Shown: positions 26,685 through 37,762, counted from the first letter of the stretch. The stretch: DNA of 47,579 bases from Rhodopila globiformis (GCF_002937115.1 NZ_NHRY01000224.1:1-47579); one strand, 5' to 3'. Notes: generated by a model not told the origin, from the letters alone. A program made the numbers and translations.

Positions 26685-26867
26685 TTCCTATTGGGCACGC
26701 CGCCCGGCGCGGGTTTGCGGCCGCCCGGTCACTTTGAGCCTGATGTGCCTGCGGCTTCTGATGTGCGCGAGGCACTTTTCTGCCGCGTGTTCAGCACCGC
26801 ATCGTCTGGAAGACAAGCGATTCCAATAATCTGGCCCCTTGCCCGCCGGCCGATTATGTCACTCACT

Positions 26868-27098
26868 TCAATAGGCACGGACCTCGTTGTGCTCCACAGC
26901 AGCACGGCGAGTGCTCGGCGCTTGATCCTTAGCCTGGACAGCATGGTCCGTGTCCGAGATGACCCTCTCCCGGTTCGCGATCATGCTATCAAGCCTGCGA
27001 GCAGAAAGGGTCGTCTGACGCGAAAATACCATGGCCATCAGGATCGTGCCCGCGGCGAATAACCAAAACGCACCTATAACGAATGCACCCTCGATCAC
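26868..27098 (-). CDS. Small single-pass membrane protein coupled to the EIIA-fusion gene
   Basis: A 76-residue protein with one N-terminal membrane helix ('GAFVIGAFWLFAAGTILMAM') and a charged cytoplasmic tail. Its GTG start overlaps the stop of the EIIA(Man)-fusion gene in a GTGA junction (27095-27098), which supports real, coupled translation. I do not recognise a family. It may partner the C-terminal membrane part of its neighbour. Confidence 0.6.
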   Translation of the reverse strand: MIEGAFVIGAFWLFAAGTILMAMVFSRQTTLSARRLDSMIANRERVISDTDHAVQAKDQAPSTRRAAVEHNEVRAY

Positions 27099-27814
27099 CG
27101 TAGCTTGCCTATTTCACGGTACGCCAGCCACTTTAGCACACTTGAACTCACCAGGCCACCCACGAGAAACCCAACTGGTACAAACCACGGATGGGGCGTT
27201 GACGACAGGATGGTAGTGATGGCAATCCCGATCCCACCAGCGCCGGCAGCCCAACCCGCGAGCGTATTGAAAAAATTGGCATTTAGCTTCACGCGCTCGT
27301 TATGGACTGTTCTTTCACGCTCTAGAGTATGAGGGTCCGGAGGAGCGACTGACGCCTGGGGTTTATGGGTTGTTCCCTGATGTTCCAGAGTGTGGGGGGG
27401 CGAAAGAACGACTGGCGCTTGGGACTGGGGGGCGGATACGGCAGCGATATACTTGCGCCCGGCGTCTTCGGCGCAACTGACAGCGTCAGCCAGGGACTGC
27501 CTGTAGCGCACAGCCGCCAGCTTCACCAGCATCGGCAGGTTGACGCCGGCGATCACTTTCACGCTTTTCCGCTCGATCATGGAGATGGCGAGGTTGCAGG
27601 GCATTCCGCCGGCCATGTCGGTCAACAGCACCACGCCTTCGCCAGTATCGCACCGGCCGATGCAGTCTTCGATTTTGGCGCGGCAGTTTTCCATGTCATC
27701 CTCCGGCCCGATGCAGACCGTGTCGACATAACGCTGCCGCCCGACGACATGCTCCATGGCGGCCCGCAACTCATCCGCCAAGCGCCCATGCGTGACCAAA
27801 ACCATCCCGATCAT
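27095..27814 (-). CDS. PTS EIIA(Man)-type domain fused to a C-terminal membrane domain
   Basis: Residues 1-128 of 239 form an EIIA(Man) domain. It begins 'MIGMVLVTHGRLADEL', with the phospho-acceptor His at H9, and has 'GVVLLTDMAGGMPCNLA' and 'VIAGVNLPMLVKLA'. A linker (130-175) repeats a 'PHTLE...T.H' unit twice. Two hydrophobic helices follow (about 186-204 and 210-230). EIIA(Man) proteins in Alphaproteobacteria are usually soluble and regulatory, with HPr and HPr kinase genes adjacent; neither is here. The ATG at 27814 starts the domain exactly, and a TTG at 27835 is less likely. Membrane anchoring of the phosphorylatable domain is the unusual point. Confidence 0.78.
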   Translation of the reverse strand: MIGMVLVTHGRLADELRAAMEHVVGRQRYVDTVCIGPEDDMENCRAKIEDCIGRCDTGEGVVLLTDMAGGMPCNLAISMIERKSVKVIAGVNLPMLVKLAAVRYRQSLADAVSCAEDAGRKYIAAVSAPQSQAPVVLSPPHTLEHQGTTHKPQASVAPPDPHTLERERTVHNERVKLNANFFNTLAGWAAGAGGIGIAITTILSSTPHPWFVPVGFLVGGLVSSSVLKWLAYREIGKLR

Positions 27815-28215
27815 GATTAATCCAGGCGGTTCCAATATATTGCCGGATGTAGAAGTCCGGGTGTTGTTCGTAGGACCATCGTGTTGTGCTGGGCCTCTCG
27901 CGCCAGAACAAGGCGGGTGCAGACCTGTCTATATCTGAATCCTTCTGATGTGCAACCGAGCGGCCCATCAGGAAGGCGTCTTCCGCGCCATCACGCGTCA
28001 GCTCCCCTATCTGTTAGATAGACCCGCCACGGCACGTGCCCGATGCCGTCCGGATGCCCGGCTCCGGCCTGTGTTACAATGCGTTTCGTCAGCTTTTCAA
28101 TCGAATGACCAGATCTGGGCCGATCTCGGTGCATCCGACAGTGTCAGGCAAGCTGTCCGCTCGCAGCGAGGACCGGAGAGCAACCCATGCGAACAAGTGG
28201 CTGGATCGCTTAACC

Positions 28216-28333
28216 TAAACCACGTCCACTTTGGAAACCATAGTCCGGCAGTTCGGACCTGAGGCGCTGGGTATCGGCGCCCTTCCTGATTGCGCGCCGC
28301 CAGAACCATGGTTCTCAAAGTGGACGCAGTTTA
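28216..28333. mobile_element. 118-bp MITE-like unit with terminal inverted repeats
   Basis: The ends (28216-28235 and 28314-28333) are 20-bp inverted repeats sharing TAAAC-x2-CGTCCACTTTG, with only a few mismatches. The interior has a small hairpin (GTCCG/CGGAC) and no coding frame. Short length and terminal inverted repeats fit a non-autonomous transposon remnant. I see no clear target-site duplication. Confidence 0.5.
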
Positions 28334-28390
28334 GTTCACGCATTTGGAGCTAATGGGCTTGTCAGGGAATAACTGCGCTGACACCAATCC

Positions 28391-28418
28391 TTTAATAGCT
28401 TGAAATCAAGTCATTAAA
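28391..28418. repeat. AT-rich 28-bp interrupted palindrome
   Basis: Outer arms TTTAAT/ATTAAA and inner arms CTTGA/TCAAG surround a 2-nt centre. It lies 186 bp past the threonine dehydratase stop. There is no T-tract for a standard terminator, so it may be a protein-binding site or part of the mobile scar. Confidence 0.5.
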
Positions 28419-28603
28419 TTCCCTTTAGTCATGGCGGTTATTTCCTGGCGGTCCCATTAATGGCGATGTAACGGACCCGCTTCATCATGCCGATCCGACC
28501 GAAGTTGCCTGCGCCCGGGTGGCGATAACGACATGAGGGCCAACCCAGATGTCAGCCAGCATCATGGCGTCGTCATAGCGAGCCCGTACCCGTCGGCCAA
28601 ACC

Positions 28604-29800
28604 CTACACCCGTCGGACGATATAGCTCTGCTCCAGCGCCTCGACGATCGCGTTGGCGTGGTCGGGGTCGCGTGCCTCCACCATGACCTCCAGCTCGGCC
28701 GCCTGCACCGAGGCGGCGGCGAACAGGCGCTGGTGCGAGACTTCGATGATGTTGCCGCCGGACCCGCCGATTTTGCCGGCGATGTCAGCCAGCACGCCGG
28801 GGCGGTCGGGGATCTGCAAATGCAGCCGCAGCAGGCGGCCGTCGCGCAGCAGGTCGCGCAGCAGCACGTTGGACAGGATGCGGGCGTCGATGTTGCCGCC
28901 GGTGACGGCAATGCCGACCTTCTTGCCGCGGAAGCGCTCGGGGTAGGCCAGCAGGGCGGCGAGGCCGGCGGCACCGGCGCCCTCAGCCACGGTCTTGGCG
29001 CCTTCCACCAGCAGGCCGATGGCTTCCTCGAAAGCGGGCTCGGGCGTCACCAGCACGCCGGCGACGCGGCGGCGGACGATCTCGAACGGCAGTTCGCCGA
29101 TGTCGCGCACGGCGATGCCCTCGGCGATGGTGGCGCCGCCGACGGAGACGGCGCGGCCAGCCAGGCGCTGTGCCATCGGGGCGTAGGTTTCGACCTCGGC
29201 GCCATAGACCGAGATGCAGGGGTTGAGCCCGGTCGCGGCGATCAGCGCCCCGGCCAGCAGGCCGCCGCCGCCGACGGGCATGATCAGCGCATCCAGATCC
29301 GGGGCGTCCTGCAGCATCTCCAGCGCCAGCGTGCCCTGGCCGGCGATGATGGCGGGATCGTCATACGGGTGGATGAACACCAGCGACTCGGAGTCGGCGA
29401 GGTGGTGCGCGTGCGCGGCGGCCTCGGCCAGCGTGTCGCCCACCAGCAGCACCCGCGCGCCCCAGGCCCGGGTGCGGGTCACCTTGGTCGACGGCGTGTG
29501 CTTCGGCATCACGATGGTGGCTTCGATGCCCAGCAGATGGGCGTGCCGCGCCACCGCCTGGGCGTGGTTGCCGGCCGACATGGCGATCACGCCGCAGGCC
29601 CGCTCGGCGTCCGACAGCAGCGCCAGCCGGTTGGCGGCGCCGCGTTCCTTGAAGGCGCCGGTGACCTGCATGTTGTCGAGCTTCAGCAGCACCTCGGCGC
29701 CGGTGACGCGGGAAATCGCCTGGCAAGGCAGCATCGGCGTGCGGAGGACCCGGCCGGCGATGCGTTCGGACGCCTGCTGGACATCCGCGAGCGTGATCAT
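28604..29800 (-). CDS. ilvA: Threonine ammonia-lyase (threonine dehydratase) with C-terminal ACT domain
   Basis: A 398-residue PLP enzyme that converts threonine to 2-oxobutanoate. The PLP Lys is K51 in 'QVTGAFKERGAANR', the substrate Ser/Asn loop is 'SAGNHAQAVA' and the phosphate loop is 'PVGGGGLLAG'. The last ~75 residues ('LRLHLQIPDRPGVLADIAGK') form a single ACT domain. The length matches the short ACT-containing type found in many Alphaproteobacteria. Whether it is biosynthetic (isoleucine) or catabolic cannot be settled. A TATA-like sequence lies within 15 bp of the ATG, so a very short or absent leader is possible. Confidence 0.93.
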   Translation of the reverse strand: MITLADVQQASERIAGRVLRTPMLPCQAISRVTGAEVLLKLDNMQVTGAFKERGAANRLALLSDAERACGVIAMSAGNHAQAVARHAHLLGIEATIVMPKHTPSTKVTRTRAWGARVLLVGDTLAEAAAHAHHLADSESLVFIHPYDDPAIIAGQGTLALEMLQDAPDLDALIMPVGGGGLLAGALIAATGLNPCISVYGAEVETYAPMAQRLAGRAVSVGGATIAEGIAVRDIGELPFEIVRRRVAGVLVTPEPAFEEAIGLLVEGAKTVAEGAGAAGLAALLAYPERFRGKKVGIAVTGGNIDARILSNVLLRDLLRDGRLLRLHLQIPDRPGVLADIAGKIGGSGGNIIEVSHQRLFAAASVQAAELEVMVEARDPDHANAIVEALEQSYIVRRV

Positions 29801-29911
29801 GTCGGACCTATAATGTCACGCCGGGCGCAGTCCCCGCGGTCTGCGCGCGAGCGGTTGAGAAAGGGCGGATATGGCGATCAAGGCGGGAAGACCGGGCGGA
29901 ACCTACAACGC

Positions 29912-29969
29912 CGGCACCGGGCGCGGCAACGTAGCCGACAGCCCGGTGCCGTGCGGGCCAATCTTTTTT
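29912..29969 (+). terminator. Strong stem-loop between greA and threonine dehydratase, with T-tract on plus strand
   Basis: Arms CGGCACCGGGC (29912-29922) and GCCCGGTGCCG (29941-29951) are perfectly complementary over 11 bp. An inner stem CGGC/GCCG lies at 29924-29927 and 29934-29937. A run of six T follows at 29964-29969 on the plus strand. On the minus strand the hairpin lies about 18 nt past the greA stop and could end the greA transcript without a U-tract. The direction is not certain. Confidence 0.5.
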
Positions 29970-30442
29970 CAGCCGAACCGGATGTCCAGGATCTCATACG
30001 AGCGGTCGCCGCCCGGCGCGGGCACCGAGACGGTGTCGCCCACCTTCTTGCCAATCAGCGCCTTGGCCAGCGGCGAGGAGATCGACAGGCGGGATGCCTT
30101 GATGTCAGCCTCGTGCACGCCGACGATCTGGTAGCTGGTTTCCTTCTCGGTCTCCTCGTCCACCAGGGTGACGCGGGCGCCGAACTTGACGTTGGAGCCG
30201 GACAGGGTCGCCGGATCGATCACCTCGGCGGCGCCGACGATCTCCTCCAGCTCCATGATGCGGCCTTCGATGAAGGACTGGCGTTCGCGCGCCGCGTGGT
30301 ATTCCGCGTTCTCGGACAGGTCGCCGTGCGATCGGGCTTCGGCGATCGCGCGGATGATAGCCGGGCGTTCCTGCGTCTTCAGGGTCCGGAGTTCCTCTTC
30401 CAACCGGACCAGCCCCTGGGCGGTCATCGGAAACTTCTGCAC
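29969..30442 (-). CDS. greA: Transcription elongation factor GreA
   Basis: A 157-residue protein of standard GreA length. The N-terminal coiled coil carries the acidic tip '[13 protein letters not shown]', which enters the RNA polymerase secondary channel and stimulates transcript cleavage. The C-terminal FKBP-like domain has '[20 protein letters not shown]'. It follows carB after 83 nt on the same strand, a gene order common in Rhodospirillales, and probably shares the car transcript. Confidence 0.97.
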   Translation of the reverse strand: MQKFPMTAQGLVRLEEELRTLKTQERPAIIRAIAEARSHGDLSENAEYHAARERQSFIEGRIMELEEIVGAAEVIDPATLSGSNVKFGARVTLVDEETEKETSYQIVGVHEADIKASRLSISSPLAKALIGKKVGDTVSVPAPGGDRSYEILDIRFG

Positions 30443-30525
30443 GGCGCGTCCTCAATCCTTCGGTAAGTGCGGGTCCGTCATGCTGTACGGCCGCGGTCGG
30501 GCGTAACCCGGCCACGGCGTGTGGG

Positions 30526-33771
<3,246 letters not shown>

Positions 33772-33916
33772 GGGGCCTACTTCAGGGTTGAGGCGCGGAG
33801 GCCGGTGAGGGACGCTGGCGGGGTGGGGAGACGGGCAGGGGATTGGCCGGCGCGGGAGGCCGTGGCGCTGTTGGTGCGCACTGGGCGAGCGTCAGTCTTC
33901 GCGGAAGCGATTGAAA

Positions 33917-34526
33917 AATTTAACATGGAGGAAGAACGAGGTACACGAAGGGCCGTGGAGGGGAGCTGTGTTGGCTGCCTGCCTCCGGTCGAAGGGCGTG
34001 TGGTGCTTTCGGCTGTTTCAGGGGCGGCGGTTGCGAGCCTACGGCACCTCAGGCCGCAGGCACTGGCTTGCAAATCCGGCGGATAATGCCAACGGCCTGG
34101 ATTGGTGACCTGTCCTGCGTTACGCGGCCATGACCGGCTCCGGCCGATTGGCCTGCGGGCTTGGGCAGAGGCGCCGGAACAGGAACCATCTGTGTGCATC
34201 TGTGTGCATCTGTGGTTCCCTTCATGCCGTAGGACCAGCAATCGCGCTGCGTCCCGGTCCAAGCGCCAACGGTCGTTTCCTGCCGCGCTGGGAGCGCGTG
34301 ATTGGGGAAACACAGATGCACACAGATGCACGCAGATGACGCCCGTGCGAACGGGCAACCCTGGTGGCGCTTGGCTTTCGGTCGAAAGGCGGGTTGCGCT
34401 GCGGTTCGTTCCGGCCTGACGAAAGGAATGCTTCTTCCCACGGCAGGACCAGGCGCTCCGCGCGTAGCGCAAAGCCAGCCTTCTCCGTGGCCCTTCGTGT
34501 ACCTCGTTCTTCCTCCGTGTTAAATT
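33917..34526. repeat. Nested inverted repeats about 610 bp apart end to end
   Basis: Outer arms 33917-33960 and 34483-34526 are 44-bp inverted repeats with three mismatches; the core reads GGAGGAAGAACGAGGTACAC. Inner arms 34187-34215 and 34311-34338 are made of CATCTGTGTG-type direct repeats in opposite orientations. These word families (CTTCGTGT..., CATCTGTG...) resemble dispersed intergenic repeats found in many bacterial phyla. Confidence 0.75.
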
Positions 34527-34767
34527 GACACGGCCAAATCCAGACGCGGACGTAACCTGCGTAGGCACCGGCGACGCCACAACGTCCCGAATGGCAGACT
34601 GTAGGCCGGTTGCGACGGTCTGACGGTGTACCTTCGTTGTCATGGCAGCCGTACGCCCACCAGCCACGCCTTTGACTGATATACCCATGAGACGGCCAAT
34701 GGCATGCCACGCATCTTGAGCGGACCGCAGGTTGGTTGGGGCAGATGGGCGGCACGCTTTCACCGCC

Positions 34768-34923
34768 GTGGCGGCCGTAGGGCCGCCATCCACGTCTTTG
34801 TTGATAGCGGTACCGCAAGGCGTTGATGCCGGGCCTCCGCCCGGCATGACGATCGGGGATGGCCGCCCTTTGGCCGTCTCGTTGGTAAGCACCGCCAAGC
34901 GTGGATGGCGGCCCTGCGGCCAC
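34768..34923. repeat. REP-like inverted repeat cluster
   Basis: Arms around GGGCCGCCATCCACG (left, 34780-34794) and CGTGGATGGCGGCCC (right, 34900-34914) are inverted. Between them lies a perfect 7-bp GC hairpin (GCCGGGC 34828-34834 / GCCCGGC 34839-34845). The design matches the element at 2301-2377 (GGCCATCC, CATGAC). Confidence 0.7.
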
Positions 34924-34951
34924 CATGACGATGAGCGACCCACCGTGCGTC

Positions 34952-35269
34952 TCAATCTGTCCGCGGCTCGCCGCAACGCGACGCCCCGCCTCCTGAGCCT
35001 GTACCATCCACCCGGAGCAAATTCCTGGCCGCCTCCACGCCTTTCGGCGTCAGCTCCAGGTGCCAGTGGCACTGAAGCGCCCCTTCCGGCAGCCGGATCG
35101 GCTCGCGGATCAGGCCGTCGCGCAGGGCGGCGGCCACGGCGTCGCAGAATGCGGCATAGCTGACGCCCTCACCCGCCAGGGCGGTGAAGCGCGTGAACCC
35201 CGCCTCGATGTTCGGCTCGTTGATGGTGTGGCGGAACGCCGTAGTCAGAAGCAGCCCAAGGACGTCCAT
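34952..35269 (-). CDS. Small conserved-type protein of unknown function, coupled to carA
   Basis: A 105-residue protein with no family I can name. It is soluble, helix-rich at the start ('MDVLGLLLTTAFRHTINEPN'), and has a middle 'RLPEGALQCHWHLELTPKGV' resembling a winged-helix wing. The last ~15 residues are low complexity. The ATG lies 1 nt after the carA stop, so translation is probably coupled to carA. The position between carA and carB suggests it travels with the operon. Confidence 0.65.
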   Translation of the reverse strand: MDVLGLLLTTAFRHTINEPNIEAGFTRFTALAGEGVSYAAFCDAVAAALRDGLIREPIRLPEGALQCHWHLELTPKGVEAARNLLRVDGTGSGGGASRCGEPRTD

Positions 35270-35270
35270 C

Positions 35271-36659
35271 TCACGCCCGCCGCTCGATCATATCGACGAA
35301 GCGGTGGAACAGGTAGTGGCTGTCGCTCGGACCCGGGCTCGCCTCGGGATGGTACTGCACCGAGAACGCCGGCCGATTCTCGCAGGCGATGCCTTCGTTG
35401 GAGCCGTCGAACAGCGAGACATGGGTGACCTTCACGCCGTCCGGCAGCGTCGATGCGTCCACTGCGAAACCGTGGTTCTGGCTGGTGATTTCCACCTTCC
35501 TCGTCCCCAGGTCCTGCACCGGCTGGTTGGCGCCCCGGTGGCCGCGCTCCAGCTTGTAGGTCTTCGCCCCCAGCGCCAGGGCCAGCAACTGGTGGCCGAG
35601 GCAGATGCCGAACAGCGGCACCTTCGCCTCCAGCACGCCACGGATGGCGGGCACCGCATACTCAGCCGTCGCCGCCGGGTCGCCCGGGCCATTCGACAGG
35701 AACACGCCATCCGGCTTGTGGCGCAGGATGTCCTCGGCGGTCGCGGTAGCCGGCACGACGGTGACGCGGCAGCCGGCGGAGGCGAGGCAGCGCAGGATGT
35801 TGCGCTTCGCCCCGTAGTCCACGGCCACGACATGGTATTTCGGCGCCTCCTGCCGACCGGTGCCGGTGGGCCAGGTCCAGGTGGTTTCGTCCCAGGTGTA
35901 GGTCTGGCGGCAGGTGACCTCCTTCGCCAGGTCCATCCCCTCCAGCCCCGGCCATGCCCTGGCCTGGGCGCGCAAGGCGTTCAGGTCGAAGCGCCCGTCG
36001 GTCGGATAGGCCAATACGCCCGTCGGCGCGCCCTTATCGCGGATGCGGACGGTCAGTGCCCGCGTGTCCACCCCGGCGATGCCAGTCACGCCCTGCGCGC
36101 GCAGCCATGCGTCCAGCCCCTGGGCCGAGCGCCAGTTCGACGGCTCGGTGACGTCCTGCTTCACCACCAGGCCGCGCGCAGCGATGGTCTGCGTCTCGAT
36201 GTCCTCGGCATTGGTGCCGACGTTGCCGATGTGCGGGAAGGTGAAGGTGATGATCTGGCCGGCGAAGGACGGGTCGGTCAGCGTCTCCTGGTAGCCGGTC
36301 ATGCCGGTGGAGAAGCACACCTCCCCGACCGGGTTGGTTGCGGCTGTATGCGCGCCGAAGCCGCGCCCCCACAGTACGGCGCCGTCCGCCAGGACAAGAG
36401 CCGCGGTGGCGCCGGCTGGCACGGTGTCGGAGGCATCGGTCATGAGCGCACTCGTTTGTCTGTGGGGCGTCGGTTCAGGGGGCGTTTGCAAATCGGCCAG
36501 TGTCAGGCCGGTGGCGGCAATTACCGCAGGCCAGTGGCGGGAGGGAATCGCGTTGTTCTGGCGCCACTTGCGCACGGCTTCGGTACCAACGCCGGTCAGG
36601 CGGGCCGCAGCCTCCGCCCCACCCAGGCGTTCTATGATATGATCGATGGCGATCGGCAT
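35271..36659 (-). CDS. carA: Carbamoyl-phosphate synthase small chain, with in-frame N-terminal Cro/YdaS-like HTH domain
   Basis: From M73 onward (ATG 36443) this is a standard 390-residue CarA: N-terminal domain 'VGEVCFSTGMTGYQETLTDP', then a class I amidotransferase with the nucleophile in 'GICLGHQLLALALG' and 'YHPEASPGPSDSHYLF'. It releases ammonia from glutamine for CarB. The frame stays open upstream to ATG 36659, encoding 72 residues that read as a Cro/YdaS-like helix-turn-helix ('IIERLGGAEAAARLTGVG', 'AVRKWRQNNAIPSRHWPAVI'). Either the two are fused, or the HTH is made as a longer alternative form. Neither ATG has a strong ribosome site. Two palindromes lie just upstream at 36673-36729. 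The CarA call is firm; the fusion is moderately supported. Confidence 0.85.
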   Translation of the reverse strand: MPIAIDHIIERLGGAEAAARLTGVGTEAVRKWRQNNAIPSRHWPAVIAATGLTLADLQTPPEPTPHRQTSALMTDASDTVPAGATAALVLADGAVLWGRGFGAHTAATNPVGEVCFSTGMTGYQETLTDPSFAGQIITFTFPHIGNVGTNAEDIETQTIAARGLVVKQDVTEPSNWRSAQGLDAWLRAQGVTGIAGVDTRALTVRIRDKGAPTGVLAYPTDGRFDLNALRAQARAWPGLEGMDLAKEVTCRQTYTWDETTWTWPTGTGRQEAPKYHVVAVDYGAKRNILRCLASAGCRVTVVPATATAEDILRHKPDGVFLSNGPGDPAATAEYAVPAIRGVLEAKVPLFGICLGHQLLALALGAKTYKLERGHRGANQPVQDLGTRKVEITSQNHGFAVDASTLPDGVKVTHVSLFDGSNEGIACENRPAFSVQYHPEASPGPSDSHYLFHRFVDMIERRA

Positions 36660-36672
36660 GGCCAGCTGAATA

Positions 36673-36729
36673 TGGGAAAAAACTTCCCACCGCAACCCGA
36701 GCCTCGCCCGGCTGGGAAGTTTCTTCCGT
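36673..36729. promoter_or_regulatory. Two palindromic operator-like sites between carA-HTH and the GFA gene
   Basis: Site 1 (36673-36689) has perfect half-sites TGGGAA and TTCCCA with 5 bp between. Site 2 (36713-36729) has TGGGAA and TTCCgt with the same spacing. Their centres are 40 bp apart, close to four helical turns. They lie between divergent genes, immediately upstream of the HTH-encoding ATG, so the HTH domain is the obvious candidate ligand. Confidence 0.65.
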
Positions 36730-36747
36730 TAACAAGGGGAAACTGAC

Positions 36748-37221
36748 ATGTACAAGACCCAACCGACAATCACCGGCGGCTGCCAATGCGGCGCGATCCG
36801 CTATGCGCTGTTCGAATGGCCCGAATCGACCATTTGCCACTGCCGCATGTGCCAGAAGGCTGTCGGCGGCCCGTTCGCGGCGTTGTCGAAGGTGCGCCGG
36901 GAGTGCTTCGCCTGGACCCGTGGCCAGCCGGCCGCCTTCCGCAGCTCGAACGCCGCCGAGCGGCAGTTCTGTCGCGCCTGCGGCACGCCGCTGGCCTTCC
37001 ACTACCTGGAGGACGGCGACTCGATCGAGGTCACCACCGGCAGCCTGGACCACCCGGCGGACCTGCCGCCGAAAAAGAATTTCGGCGTCGCCTCCCGCCT
37101 GCCGTGGATCGCCCTGCTGGTGCCGGGGGGCTTGCCGGAAGTCCCCCCGGATGGCAGCCGGGTGATCGTCAGCCGCCAGCACCCCGATCACGAAACAGCG
37201 GAATGGCCGATTCCAGCCTGA
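36748..37221 (+). CDS. GFA (glutathione-dependent formaldehyde-activating enzyme-like) zinc protein
   Basis: The 157-residue protein has the Mss4-like zinc-site cysteines of the GFA family: C12 and C14 ('GGCQCGAIRY'), C30, C32 and C35 ('CHCRMCQKAVG'), C75 and C78 ('FCRACGTPL'). Most members are of unknown role; the founding one speeds S-hydroxymethylglutathione formation. It is divergent from the HTH-carA gene and shares the operator-bearing gap. ATG 36748 follows AAGGGGAA. Confidence 0.9.
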   Translation: MYKTQPTITGGCQCGAIRYALFEWPESTICHCRMCQKAVGGPFAALSKVRRECFAWTRGQPAAFRSSNAAERQFCRACGTPLAFHYLEDGDSIEVTTGSLDHPADLPPKKNFGVASRLPWIALLVPGGLPEVPPDGSRVIVSRQHPDHETAEWPIPA

Positions 37222-37229
37222 TGTTTCCG

Positions 37230-37258
37230 TTCCGGCGGCGGCGGCACCATACTATAAA
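37230..37258 (+). promoter_or_regulatory. Possible promoter of yqeY-dnaG-rpoD
   Basis: TATAAA at 37253-37258 is a good -10 candidate 30 bp before the yqeY start. TTCCGG at 37230-37235, 17 bp upstream of it, is a poor -35. The low-GC -10 stands out in GC-rich surroundings. Confidence 0.35.
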
Positions 37259-37288
37259 CCCCCGCTTTCGCGCAGGAGCGAAGTCGAC

Positions 37289-37747
37289 ATGAGCCTGAGA
37301 GACCAGTTCACCGAGCAGTTGAAAACGTCGATGAAAGCCGGTGACGCCCCCCGCACCTCCACGCTGCGGATGATCCTCGCCAGGCTGAAGGACGTCGACA
37401 TCGCCGCCCGCCCCAAGGGCGTCGACAAGGTGCCGGACGACGACGTGCTGGCGATGCTGCGCGGCATGGTGAAGTCCCGCCGCGAATCGGTGGAACTCTA
37501 CAAGCAAGGCAACCGCCCGGACCTGGTGGCGAAGGAGGAAGCCGAGATTGCCGTGATCGAAGGCTTCCTGCCGCAGCAGATGGACGAAGCCGCCATGCAG
37601 CAGGCCGTCGCCGACGCGGTGGCGGACACCGGCGCGACCAGCATCAAGGACATGGGCAAGGTCATGGCTGCCCTGAAGGTGAAGCATGCCGCCGCGATGG
37701 ACATGGCCAAGGCCGGCCCGCTGGTCAAAGCCCGCCTCTCCGCCTGA
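37289..37747 (+). CDS. yqeY: GatB/YqeY domain-containing protein
   Basis: A 152-residue helical protein beginning 'MSLRDQFTEQLKTSMKAGDA', with the YqeY signature 'DDVLAMLRGMVKSRRESVELYKQG' split over two helices and the C-terminal 'IKDMGKVMAALK' module. The domain resembles the tRNA-binding tail of GatB. Its cellular role is unsettled, but it is very often placed before dnaG and rpoD as here. ATG 37289 has an AGGAG site at 37273-37277. Confidence 0.92.
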   Translation: MSLRDQFTEQLKTSMKAGDAPRTSTLRMILARLKDVDIAARPKGVDKVPDDDVLAMLRGMVKSRRESVELYKQGNRPDLVAKEEAEIAVIEGFLPQQMDEAAMQQAVADAVADTGATSIKDMGKVMAALKVKHAAAMDMAKAGPLVKARLSA

Positions 37748-37762
37748 GGCAGCGGCGCGCCC

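Larger units (their letters stand above)
27815..28603. other. Long gene-poor, AT-richer intergenic region
   Basis: These 789 bp between the EIIA-fusion start and the threonine dehydratase stop are visibly richer in A and T than the surroundings, mainly 28330-28480. They contain a MITE-like inverted-repeat unit (28216-28333) and a 28-bp palindrome (28391-28418). No convincing coding frame or tRNA is present. The look is that of a mobile-element scar. Confidence 0.55.
33772..34951. other. Repeat-rich gene-poor segment inside the car operon
   Basis: These 1180 bp between the carA-side 105-aa gene and carB hold nested inverted repeats (33917-34526 and 34768-34923) and no gene with recognisable features. 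Open frames through it translate to low-complexity, Arg/Gly-rich or repeat-encoded sequence. The segment looks like an accumulation of dispersed intergenic repeats. Confidence 0.65.

Noticed and set aside
33777-35072. Minus-strand frame of about 430 codons between carB and the 105-aa gene
   Set aside because: The sequence is encoded largely by inverted repeats and has no consistent protein features. The same words recur in both orientations.
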